NCBI GenBank assembly: GCA_041747435.1
Contig: JBGTFE010000059.1
Coordinates: 67,186 to 131,185, forward strand
Direction of reading: 5' to 3'
Source: JBGTFE01 sp041747435
Lineage (GTDB): Bacteria; Acidobacteriota; Blastocatellia; Pyrinomonadales; Pyrinomonadaceae
DNA length: 64,000 nucleotides
Shown piece by piece: positions 43,869-52,381 of the stretch (the first letter of the stretch is position 1; each line of letters begins with the position of its first letter). Below the pieces are notes generated by a model. The model was not told the origin of the DNA, did not search any database, and saw only the letters and a list, made by a program, of their open reading frames with translations. The translations under genes and the position numbers were made by a program.

Positions 43869-45374
43869 TTACCGACCGAGAATTCCTCTAATCAAAACCT
43901 TCTCATCGGCGGTGACAAATTTAAACATCCACAAGATGAGACCATAACCGATTCCACCGCAAGCCACCGAAAGAAAGAACGCAAACCACGAGACAGAAAG
44001 ATTTCGTATCACAAGCATTTCGAGCAAAGCGGCGAAAATTGCGGCGATCGACAGGGTGCTTGTCAAACTCAGCCAAAGACCGACCTGAACTTTCTTAAAA
44101 ATCCACTTCTCGACATAAAAGATCGAGAAAAATATAGTCCCAAATCCCGCCAAACGCGCGATCGCAATTCCAACACTGCCGAAATCTTTTGTCAGGATCA
44201 GCATCAGCGGAATACTTACGATGACACAAATCGAAAACACCGCGAAATTAAAATTCGGATAGCCCAAGCCTTCCGTCATTTGCCACGAAACCGCGGCGAT
44301 TGCCGTTAAACCGAAGGTGATCGTGTGAAAGATGAGTAAGCTGCTGGATTTTTCGGCAAATCCCGCGCCCATCCAGAGTGTTAAAAAGAATTCGCTTTGG
44401 ACGATCAAAGTAGTCCCGAAAAATACAACTAAAAGGCTGGAGATCTTCGTCGCTTTGGCATAGAGTCTAAAAAGTTTTTCCTTTTCGTTTTTCAGTTCGC
44501 TTGCGAGCGGGAATATCACAAGCATAAGGCTTGAAATAAAACTGTGCATAAAAATTCCGAGCGACATCGGTACGACATAATACGTAAGAGTTTCGGTGCC
44601 AAGCCCCCGCGTTATCCACACTCGTTCAAAGATCAGCAGCGCGTTCGCAAGGATCTGATAGCCGACGATGCCGAAACTATATCGCAACACAAGAAGTAAA
44701 GTTTCCCTTTTAAATCTGAAACTGATACCGAATTCCGGCAAAAGTTTTTTCGCGCTTACGGCACAAACGACGGAAGAAACAGCGGTCACCAGCAAATTCC
44801 ACGAAAGCAGCGCGAGCAATCCAAAACCTGTATAGGCGAGAATAAGATTACCTAGAATCATCGCGAAGCTATTGATATTAAAGATCTTAGAGTAAACATC
44901 AAATCTCTGAACGCCCTGCAAAACCGCATTAAAAACTTGGTTGAGCATCAAAAAGAAAATTATGCCGGAAGCAATATACATTGCCGCAATTGTCTTCCCC
45001 TGCGCGCCGGAATCGATGTTAAATACATCCCGAACCAGGAATTCCGCAGATAAAACTAGAACCAAAATTCCGAGCAGCCCGACGGCAAAATGGACAAAAA
45101 CTGTTGCGGAAATAACGTCGCGGATCTTTTCGTTTTCGTCATTTACTCGGTATTCGGCGACATATTTTGTTATGGCACGACCGATGTTGAAAGTAAATGA
45201 GTATCCGATAAAACCCAAGACCAGCGCATAGATCCCGTAATCCGCGTCGCCGAGGTTTCGCACAATTACCGGTGTTGTGACAAAACTCAGCCCGAACGGC
45301 AAGATCCATGTCAGGAATCCGTAAAATACGTTCCTGACAATAGTTTTGCTTGTCTGCGGCGATCGATTTTCCAT
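43869..45374 (-). CDS. Polysaccharide flippase (Wzx/MATE superfamily)
   Basis: This 501-residue integral membrane protein has about 14 helices in the Wzx/RfbX pattern. It starts with FYGFLTWILPFGLSFVTTPV and VRNLGDADYGIYALVLGFIG, the typical G-x2-D/E-Y-G motif after helix 1. It would flip undecaprenyl-linked repeat units across the inner membrane. Its start shares one base with the stop of the upstream glycosyltransferase (TAATG). The 121-base gap downstream contains only a weak 8-bp inverted repeat. Confidence 0.9.
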   Translation of the reverse strand: MENRSPQTSKTIVRNVFYGFLTWILPFGLSFVTTPVIVRNLGDADYGIYALVLGFIGYSFTFNIGRAITKYVAEYRVNDENEKIRDVISATVFVHFAVGLLGILVLVLSAEFLVRDVFNIDSGAQGKTIAAMYIASGIIFFLMLNQVFNAVLQGVQRFDVYSKIFNINSFAMILGNLILAYTGFGLLALLSWNLLVTAVSSVVCAVSAKKLLPEFGISFRFKRETLLLVLRYSFGIVGYQILANALLIFERVWITRGLGTETLTYYVVPMSLGIFMHSFISSLMLVIFPLASELKNEKEKLFRLYAKATKISSLLVVFFGTTLIVQSEFFLTLWMGAGFAEKSSSLLIFHTITFGLTAIAAVSWQMTEGLGYPNFNFAVFSICVIVSIPLMLILTKDFGSVGIAIARLAGFGTIFFSIFYVEKWIFKKVQVGLWLSLTSTLSIAAIFAALLEMLVIRNLSVSWFAFFLSVACGGIGYGLILWMFKFVTADEKVLIRGILGR

Positions 45375-46609
45375 TATTTTCGGGCGAAAAACTCCTTATA
45401 CGCCGCGATGGCGACCTTCGCGACTTCCCTTTCATCAAAATGTTTTAAGACGAATTCGCGCCCGTTTTGCGCGATTGTTTGGCGCAAATTTTCATCGCGT
45501 TTTAATGTCACGATCGCATTCGCCAAACCGGCGCTGTCTCCCGCTTCGATCAAAATGCCGGTTTCAAGATGTTTCACCGCTTCGGGTATTGCGTTCACAT
45601 TCGTCGAAATACTCGGAATTCCCAAAGCCATCGCTTCAAGCAGCGAGATCGGTAAACCTTCTACAAAACTCGGCAAAGCGAAAATATCGGCAAGCTGAAA
45701 AAGCTTGAATAATTCCGTCCGTTCTTTTCCGACCTGATCCGAAGTTATCAAGCAAAAATTTTCCCCAAGCTCAAAACCCGCGGCTTTTTCCAAATCTTCG
45801 ACGCTCGGTTTGGAATTTGAGATCCAGACAAACGCGATATCTGAGTAACTTTCTGCAACTCGTTTCGCAGCTTCTAAAAACGTCCAGCGACCTTTTCTGT
45901 CGATAAATTGTCCCACACACAAGACCAACATTTTATCTTGCGAAATTTTAAATTTTCGCTTTAATTCGTTTTTATCAAAGTCCAAATCGAGCGCTGCGTC
46001 AATTTCAATAGGATTTACGCTCGTATAGGTCACCCTCATTCTTTTCTGAAACTCAGGCGGAAAAAATTGGCTGAAAAATGTTTTCGAATCGTTGTTTGAG
46101 GCGAAGAAGTTGAAATTTTCAAATTGGGAAATTAACGCCAACTTAATTTTCCAAAGAATTCGGCGCCATTTTGGGACTCCGGCGATCGAGTTATGAGCGG
46201 TGATAAATACGCCGGCGCTCCGAACGAGTCTTAAAAGCGCAAAAAGCGATTGCCACGGCGCAAGTTCAACGTGAACGATCGAGTTTTTTAGATCGCGGTT
46301 TTTTAAATGATCGACCATGGCGCGTTCAGACCGGAATTTATTAACGTGTCTTTCCAACTTTCGCTTGAACGAATTCGCTGGTCTTAAGTCGCTACGGCAC
46401 GCGGCGAATTCGTACGGGACATCAAGCGCTTCAATAAATTTCAACAGCTGTTCGTCCGATTCTTTTGGCAGAATGATACGCACGTCAAACTCTTTTTTTA
46501 CTTCCTTGATCAATGCAAAAAAGTAAATTTGCGCGCCGCCCCATTCTACATAGTCCCAAGCGTAAATGATTTGCCGTTTCTCGTTTTTTATTTTTTCGTT
46601 CGAATTCAA
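45374..46609 (-). CDS. Glycosyltransferase family 4
   Basis: This is a 411-residue GT-B transferase. The N-terminal domain has YAWDYVEWGGAQIYFFALI, and the C-terminal domain has LCVGQFIDRKGRWTFLEAAK. The retaining motif EGLPISLLEAMALGIPSI has the E-x7-E spacing intact. The donor is unknown. It is coupled to the wzx gene by a one-base overlap. The apparent start is TTG at 46609; no ATG lies before the first conserved strand. Confidence 0.88.
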   Translation of the reverse strand: MNSNEKIKNEKRQIIYAWDYVEWGGAQIYFFALIKEVKKEFDVRIILPKESDEQLLKFIEALDVPYEFAACRSDLRPANSFKRKLERHVNKFRSERAMVDHLKNRDLKNSIVHVELAPWQSLFALLRLVRSAGVFITAHNSIAGVPKWRRILWKIKLALISQFENFNFFASNNDSKTFFSQFFPPEFQKRMRVTYTSVNPIEIDAALDLDFDKNELKRKFKISQDKMLVLCVGQFIDRKGRWTFLEAAKRVAESYSDIAFVWISNSKPSVEDLEKAAGFELGENFCLITSDQVGKERTELFKLFQLADIFALPSFVEGLPISLLEAMALGIPSISTNVNAIPEAVKHLETGILIEAGDSAGLANAIVTLKRDENLRQTIAQNGREFVLKHFDEREVAKVAIAAYKEFFARK

Positions 46610-46663
46610 GTATTTTCCCGCCGCTTTCTAACAAAATATACGCGATAGCTTTCGATTAATCCA

Positions 46664-47548
46664 TCAGGTCATTTTCTGCTTGAACGCTATAGGAATTTTA
46701 CCTGCGAGAGCGAGTAAATAAACCAAAAAAGCTATGAATCCTTTTGCCTTGCTCGGCGCGGATTCCCAACGAGCGATAAATTGTCTTTGAAGATTTAAAG
46801 GATGGCGCCGATCCTTAAATAAAATTCGCAGGATCTCCTTTAACGAAAGTTGATGAAGCGGTTTCGGATTCGTGTTCGGCTCGCACCAAACCAACGCTTT
46901 CGGTTCGACCGACAGGCGCCAGCCCGCCTTTTTCATTCTAGCAACATATTGCGCGTCGCCCCATCCGTGAGGAAACCGCTTTTCGTCCATCAAACCGCAC
47001 TCGCGAATTGCTTCGACGGGAAAAAGAATGCAGTTCCCCGCCAAACCTTCGACTTCAAAGATCGTTTTTGGAAAATCGAATGCCGAACAGTTTTCAGGCT
47101 GGCGCCAGCCGCCGGAAAATGTTTTCCACTCAAATCCCACTTGAAAAACTTTATGCGGTTCGTTCCAAAGCAAAAGCAGCGCTCCGACGATCGAGCGCGG
47201 ATTTTCCGCCGCGGAATTTACAAGCCTTTGAAGAAACTTTTCGTGAAAGACAGAGTCGTCGTTCGCCGTCACTATAAAATCGGGATTTCGTGTAAGCGCC
47301 GATGAAATACCGCGGTTCGTTCCAGCCGCGTAATGCAGAGTTCCGTCGCCTTTTATGACTTCAACCTCAGGAAATTCGCGGTTGATCGCTTCGCTCGTGC
47401 CGTCCGTCGAGCCGTCGTCAACAACTATTATGTGCGTCGTCAGATTTGTTCGGTCGATGCGTGAAAGGCTTCGCAATCCTTGAAGTGTTATTTCGCGGCG
47501 ATTATAAACGGGGATGATGATTTCAACCGTTTTGAAATTATCGCTCAT
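46664..47548 (-). CDS. Glycosyltransferase family 2
   Basis: This is a 294-residue GT-A inverting transferase. It begins VEIIIPVYNRREITLQGLRS, with VVDDGSTDGTSEAI (nucleotide binding) and VTANDDSVFHEKF (the DxD-type metal site). A C-terminal acceptor region contains WGDAQYVARMKKAGWRL, of the rhamnosyltransferase-like type. It lies 5 bases after the GDP-mannose epimerase-like gene. The donor may be a GDP-hexose made there, but this is inference. Confidence 0.88.
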   Translation of the reverse strand: MSDNFKTVEIIIPVYNRREITLQGLRSLSRIDRTNLTTHIIVVDDGSTDGTSEAINREFPEVEVIKGDGTLHYAAGTNRGISSALTRNPDFIVTANDDSVFHEKFLQRLVNSAAENPRSIVGALLLLWNEPHKVFQVGFEWKTFSGGWRQPENCSAFDFPKTIFEVEGLAGNCILFPVEAIRECGLMDEKRFPHGWGDAQYVARMKKAGWRLSVEPKALVWCEPNTNPKPLHQLSLKEILRILFKDRRHPLNLQRQFIARWESAPSKAKGFIAFLVYLLALAGKIPIAFKQKMT

Positions 47549-47553
47549 TTCGA

Positions 47554-48561
47554 TCAGACGGATTTATTGAAGGTCTGCGCGTTGTCTGCTTCAAACGCTT
47601 CTTTGACCTGTTCTTCGATCCAATAGTAGGTCGTTTTTAAACCGTCTTCGAGAGAAATTTCCGGTTCCCAGCGAAGAACTTCGCGCAATTTTGTGTTATC
47701 CGAGTTTCTTCCGCGAACGCCTTGCGGACCTTCGACGTGTTTTTTCGTGATCTCGATTCCGGCGATCTCGGCAACAATATCGGCAAGCTGATTGATGGTG
47801 ACCATTCGGTCTTGCCCCAGATTCAGCGGTTCATGAAAATCAGAACGCATCAAGCGATAGATTCCTTCGAGGCAATCGTCGATGTAGCAAAAAGAACGCG
47901 TTTGCTCGCCGTCACCCCAGATCTCGATCTCATGATTTCCTGTCAATTTTGCAAGCGCGACTTTTCGGCACATTGCAGCCGGCGCTTTCTCTCGTCCGCC
48001 TTCCCACGTGCCTTTTTCGCCAAAAATGTTGTGAAATCGAACGGTACGCGTTTCTATTCCAAAATCGTCGCGATAATGCATACATAATCGCTCGGAAACG
48101 AGCTTTTCCCAGCCGTAAGCATCCTGCGGAAATGCCGGATACGCGTCGTCTTCTTTTAAGGGTTTGATGTCCGCTTCTTCTTGCAGGAATTCGGGGTAAA
48201 TACAAGCCGAGCTCGTGTAAAGATAGCGCTTTACGTTATTTGTTCTTGCCGCTTCGAGCGTGTGAAGATTTAGCAGCGAATTATTGTACAGAATTTGCGC
48301 GTGGTGATTAGATATAAAACCCATTCCGCCCATATCCGCCGCTAGGGCATAAACCTCATCGATTCCTCGCGTCGCCTGCAAACAATTGTCCCAGCGGCGA
48401 AGATCAAGAATCTCAAATTCATCGGCGTCGATCGTCACAAATTCGGGATATTTTATGTCAACGCCGCGAACCCAATAACCTTTCTCCTTTAAAAAAGTAA
48501 CAAGGTGGCTGCCAATAAAACCGCCGGCGCCGGTTACTAAAACTCGTGTGCTTTTGTCCAT
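47554..48561 (-). CDS. GDP-mannose 3,5-epimerase-like NAD-dependent epimerase
   Basis: This 335-residue SDR epimerase is strikingly close in motif to plant GDP-mannose 3,5-epimerase. It shows TGAGGFIGSHLV, the LAADMGGMGFI loop, YNNSLLNLHTLEAA, SSACIYPEF, the catalytic PQDAYGWEKL, FHNIFGEKGTWEGGREKAP and the late GPQGVRGRNSDNTKLRE. GME turns GDP-D-mannose into GDP-L-galactose or GDP-L-gulose. The L-galactose may then be used by a transferase in this locus. No guanylyltransferase for GDP-mannose is in the window. Confidence 0.9.
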   Translation of the reverse strand: MDKSTRVLVTGAGGFIGSHLVTFLKEKGYWVRGVDIKYPEFVTIDADEFEILDLRRWDNCLQATRGIDEVYALAADMGGMGFISNHHAQILYNNSLLNLHTLEAARTNNVKRYLYTSSACIYPEFLQEEADIKPLKEDDAYPAFPQDAYGWEKLVSERLCMHYRDDFGIETRTVRFHNIFGEKGTWEGGREKAPAAMCRKVALAKLTGNHEIEIWGDGEQTRSFCYIDDCLEGIYRLMRSDFHEPLNLGQDRMVTINQLADIVAEIAGIEITKKHVEGPQGVRGRNSDNTKLREVLRWEPEISLEDGLKTTYYWIEEQVKEAFEADNAQTFNKSV

Positions 48562-48636
48562 AACGTAGTGAAAAGATTCTCGCGCCCGCGCAAGATTCTT
48601 CCTAAATCAGGCGACGAAACAACTTGTAATTAATGT

Positions 48637-51120
48637 TTATTCTTCTTCGTCGCTTCGATAATGAGAACGATGATAATAACTCTGATAATAATAATTGTCT
48701 TGCGTGCGGAGATTTACGTTGTTCAGAACAACGCCGAAGATCTTCGCGCCGATGTCGAGCAAGAGTTGCCGCGAACGCCGGACGACCTGACGCGAGCTGC
48801 GTCCCGCATGAACTACTAAAATCACGCCGTCAACCATCGACGCGATCAGAACACCGTCCGTAAACGATGCTATCGGCGGTGAATCCACCACAACGTGAGT
48901 AAAATTGTCCTGCATTGTCCGAAGCAGATTCGCCATCTGTTCCGATCCGATAAGCTCCGCCGGATTTGGCGGGATCGGTCCCGATAGAAGTAAATGCAAT
49001 TTTGCTTCTTCATCATACTGAACGACGTCCATAATATCGTCGTCGGTCCAGTTGCTTGAAAGCAGGGTGCTTAAACCCTCGGCATTGCTGACGTCAAAAA
49101 TAGAATGAAGCCGCGGACGCCGCATATCGGCATCGATGATCAAAACTTTGGCACCTGTTTGCGCCAAACTGATCGCGGTATTGACCGCCGTTGTCGTTTT
49201 GCCTTCGGATGGCAGACTCGACGTAACCAAAAGCGATTTTGGAGCGTGACCTGCCGTCGAAAGCAGAATCGAGGTTCTCAGTTGTCGATATGCCTCAGCT
49301 AGCGACGAACGCGAATCGGTCGAGATCAAAAGCTCGGATTTTGATCGATCATCGCCGTCGCCGTTCGCGCCGCCCACGAGCAAAAGCTTGCGTTTCGGCA
49401 CCGCGTCGATCGTCGGGATCGCGGCAAGCGCCGGCAGTTGAAGTAGATTTTCGACATCTTCGGTCGAGCGAACGGTATCATCAAGATATTCGAGAAAAAG
49501 CGCGAGACCCGCACCAAAAAGTGTCGACAGGAAAAGCGCGGCTAAAACCGTGATCAAACGTCGCGGTGAAACCGGAACTTCGGGCGGAACCGCAAATTCA
49601 GTAACGCTGATGTTGTTGTCCGTTCCTTTCGCAACAAGGTCGTTTCCACTTTGCTGATCGATCAAATTCTTCAAAAAACCCTTATTGGTTTCAATATTCT
49701 GTTCCAGAAGCTTAATATTGATCGCCGCCTGACTTTGTCCTTGAGCTTGGTTGTACTGTTCGTCAAAAGCCTCGCGGATCTTCTCCTCGGCTTGCTTCGA
49801 CTGAAGATATTTTGTTCGCAGATTTGTGAGCAGCGTCTGCCCAATCCGGATACGATAGTCATCGAGATTCTTTTGGAATTGCGACTTCACGCTGCGAATA
49901 GAATTTTCCAAAACTTCAATTTTTGCCTCTTTCTCCTTAACTTCTTGCGCGTTCGGCAAATATTCTTTTAAATCCTTTTCTTTTTCCGCCCTCAGATCGG
50001 CGATCTTTTTGAGCGTTTCGCTTTCATAGTCACGGATCTTATTTTCCTGCTCCGTAACGTAGCGAGCCATTAATTCCTCAACTCGCGATTGAACGCCGTT
50101 TGGTGAGTCTTTCACCGAATTGTATTCGGCTTCTGCATTTTTTCTTGCGTTTTCCGAATCGAGACGCTGCTTGTTTAATCCTTCGAGAGAATTGACGGCA
50201 AGTGTCTGCGCTTCATCGAGGTCCAAAATGTCGGAACTTTGTTTTAGATCGACGAGCTTTTGTTCGTCAATTTTGATCTGTGACTGCAGACTGGCAATTC
50301 TCCCCTCCAAAAAATCGTTCGTCTTTTTGCTGGTCCCGGTACGTTTTTCCAGGTTCATTTTTGTAAAAATTCCGCCGATTCCGTTAACAATTGCCGCGGC
50401 AAGCTCCGGATTTGTATGCCGGAAGGTGACTTCGATAAGCCGTGTGTCCTTCACCGTCGCGCGAGACTCGCGAACCGGCTCGATTCCGATATTGTCCTTG
50501 ATGATCTTCACGTAAGGGGCAAGTCTCACGGCTTCGGCGATTTCGTCCGTCGAAGCAAGCTCGGAGTCTTGCGATGGCAAAACCTCGCCAACCCCTTTAT
50601 CCTGCTTTTTGTCGTCGCTCGCCAGCCCGATTCCCTTCATGATCGAACGCCACACGGAAGTTGCCCCCTCGGCGCGCATTTGTTGAATTTCCTTGTTGCT
50701 GTCGAGACTGAACTCTTTCACCACACGACGCAAAAGGCTGTCGCTATGAAGCAACTGTAATTGAGTATTAAAATAAGCGGGATCGGGCTGCGAACTCGGC
50801 ATGCTCCGGTCTTTGGTCACCAAATCAGGATTAGCCCGTTCAAGATCGACCTGAATCATCGCCGCGGCTTGATAAACGTTCGGCTTCCGCGCCATGTATA
50901 TAGCTGTCAGGGTTGTGAACAACACCGCAATTCCGACCACCATCCATAAACGCTTTCGAATCGCACGCCAATAATCGACGAGCTGAGAGCCTTCGCCGGA
51001 ACTATAATCTCGATAATTTCCGTAGCCTTCACTTGCAGCCGGAAGCTGCGATTCAAAGCTATGTCCGATCTTTACTTTTTCGGCAGAATGCCGCGGAACG
51101 ATTTCCCGGGTTTCTTTCAT
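48637..51120 (-). CDS. Wzc-type polysaccharide co-polymerase and tyrosine autokinase
   Basis: This 827-residue membrane protein fuses a Wzz chain-length domain (helices near 55-75 and 525-545, with a long coiled-coil periplasmic part of about 270-460) to a cytosolic BY-kinase. The kinase has Walker A PSEGKTTTAVNTA, Walker A' KVLIIDADMRRP and Walker B VVVDSPPIASF. The C-terminus ends in a tyrosine cluster (NYYYQSYYHRSHYRS, six Tyr) for autophosphorylation. It controls chain length and export with the Wza-like protein encoded 19 bases upstream. No partner phosphatase gene (Wzb) is seen. Confidence 0.93.
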   Translation of the reverse strand: MKETREIVPRHSAEKVKIGHSFESQLPAASEGYGNYRDYSSGEGSQLVDYWRAIRKRLWMVVGIAVLFTTLTAIYMARKPNVYQAAAMIQVDLERANPDLVTKDRSMPSSQPDPAYFNTQLQLLHSDSLLRRVVKEFSLDSNKEIQQMRAEGATSVWRSIMKGIGLASDDKKQDKGVGEVLPSQDSELASTDEIAEAVRLAPYVKIIKDNIGIEPVRESRATVKDTRLIEVTFRHTNPELAAAIVNGIGGIFTKMNLEKRTGTSKKTNDFLEGRIASLQSQIKIDEQKLVDLKQSSDILDLDEAQTLAVNSLEGLNKQRLDSENARKNAEAEYNSVKDSPNGVQSRVEELMARYVTEQENKIRDYESETLKKIADLRAEKEKDLKEYLPNAQEVKEKEAKIEVLENSIRSVKSQFQKNLDDYRIRIGQTLLTNLRTKYLQSKQAEEKIREAFDEQYNQAQGQSQAAINIKLLEQNIETNKGFLKNLIDQQSGNDLVAKGTDNNISVTEFAVPPEVPVSPRRLITVLAALFLSTLFGAGLALFLEYLDDTVRSTEDVENLLQLPALAAIPTIDAVPKRKLLLVGGANGDGDDRSKSELLISTDSRSSLAEAYRQLRTSILLSTAGHAPKSLLVTSSLPSEGKTTTAVNTAISLAQTGAKVLIIDADMRRPRLHSIFDVSNAEGLSTLLSSNWTDDDIMDVVQYDEEAKLHLLLSGPIPPNPAELIGSEQMANLLRTMQDNFTHVVVDSPPIASFTDGVLIASMVDGVILVVHAGRSSRQVVRRSRQLLLDIGAKIFGVVLNNVNLRTQDNYYYQSYYHRSHYRSDEEE

Positions 51121-51139
51121 TTTTCCTCAACTCAGCGAT

Positions 51140-52171
51140 TTACGGAATGCGATACAAAATGCTCGGAATGCCGTCCTTAACAGCGCCTACTATCCCTCTT
51201 AAAATACTCTGAACGGGATCTTCTGAAACGGCAACGATGTCGTTTGGCTGTAAGATCGGATCTACCGCTTTGCGCTGACTAATTTCTTTTAGATCGAAGA
51301 TCAACTCTTCCCGCTGCGCGCTTCCTTCCTTTTGCCGAAGTACCCGAACGCGGCTCTTAGTCGCCGGTTTTAGACCTTCTGCCGAAACTATAGCCTGCAT
51401 CAGCGTGAGTGGCTCCTTCATCTTTACCTGCCCTTCTTTATTGACATTTCCCTGAACGTAAATGATGTCCGCATCAAGTACGCTGACAATGTCGCCCGGT
51501 TTCACTACGGGATTTGTTTTTCCTTTCAGCACATCAGGTAATTTATAGCTGAAAAACAAAATAGTGTCGTCTTCATTTTTTGCGCTCGCTTTATCCGTGC
51601 AGCCGGAAATTCCGCCGACGCGCGCGACCTGAACTGTGTTTCCCGCAAATTCGTAATCCGGTCCGCCGGCGAAACTGATAACTTCAAGTAAGGTTAAACG
51701 TCGATTCGTAAAAAATCTCCCTGGATTTTTTACCGCGCCGACTACGGCAAGCGGCTGCGAATTCTGTTCTCTAACGACAACAGAAACGAATGGATCGCGT
51801 AAATATGTAGCGGCATAGATCGCTCTGATCTCGTTCGCCAGCTCATTTTCGGTTTTGCAAATTGCCGTTACCGGCGACGGGATCCGCGGCAAACGAATTC
51901 GCCCGAATTCATCCATTCTTACGCTTCCCAACGAAAGTTCGGGATGTTTATTAACGGTGACATCAAGCACGTCGTGCAAGCCGATTCGATAGCGTTCCTG
52001 CTGAAGCGTGATCGGAATTGCCTGGAGTTTTTCCGACGGAACCACCACAGTTTTATCGGATGACTCATCCGCTTTGGTGTCTTTATCATCTTGCGAAAAA
52101 GCGTTCGGCGCGCCCGCGAAATTTAGAACTAACAAAAAACCGAGTGTGACTATGAATATAACTGCTTTCAT
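51140..52171 (-). CDS. Polysaccharide export protein (Wza-like, SLBB domains)
   Basis: This is a 343-residue outer-membrane export channel protein. The N-terminus is a cleavable signal sequence ending near PNAFSQ, without a lipobox cysteine, unlike E. coli Wza. The Poly_export domain is RIGLHDVLDVTVNKHPELS to about residue 150, with SLBB repeats after it (VVGAVKNPGRFFTNR and VQGNVNKEGQVKMKEPLTLM). The C-terminal part contains QPNDIVAVSEDP and an amphipathic end. It is the first gene of the exopolysaccharide block. A GGAG ribosome-binding site and the promoter at 52252-52280 precede it. Confidence 0.92.
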   Translation of the reverse strand: MKAVIFIVTLGFLLVLNFAGAPNAFSQDDKDTKADESSDKTVVVPSEKLQAIPITLQQERYRIGLHDVLDVTVNKHPELSLGSVRMDEFGRIRLPRIPSPVTAICKTENELANEIRAIYAATYLRDPFVSVVVREQNSQPLAVVGAVKNPGRFFTNRRLTLLEVISFAGGPDYEFAGNTVQVARVGGISGCTDKASAKNEDDTILFFSYKLPDVLKGKTNPVVKPGDIVSVLDADIIYVQGNVNKEGQVKMKEPLTLMQAIVSAEGLKPATKSRVRVLRQKEGSAQREELIFDLKEISQRKAVDPILQPNDIVAVSEDPVQSILRGIVGAVKDGIPSILYRIP

Positions 52172-52251
52172 AAAATTGCTCCGTATGACTAATATTTTTA
52201 CTTTCGGGCGGGCTTTAAGCCTTGTGATTATTTATCCTTAAGAAAAGTCTA

Positions 52252-52280
52252 TTTATATCGCGTCCGTTGATTTATGACAA
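52252..52280 (-). promoter_or_regulatory. Sigma70-like promoter for the exopolysaccharide operon
   Basis: On the minus strand TTGTCA and TATAAA are separated by exactly 17 bases. The likely start site is about 74 bases upstream of the wza-like ATG. It is the best promoter match in the 210-base gap to mutS and is placed to drive all 22 genes of the block. Confidence 0.6.
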
Positions 52281-52344
52281 AAATGCGCAAGACCATATAT
52301 TATCAAAATTGAAAAAAAGCAACAATCGGAAAATCAAAAATGGG

Positions 52345-52373
52345 TTGATTTAAACAATTACCGTTTTTAAGAT
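52345..52373 (+). promoter_or_regulatory. Candidate promoter for mutS
   Basis: TTGATT and TAAGAT are separated by 17 bases just before mutS. The -10 match is moderate. The transcript would begin at about 52380, leaving almost no leader before the ATG at 52382, so the true translation start might be 52406. Confidence 0.35.
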
Positions 52374-52381
52374 AGACTTTG

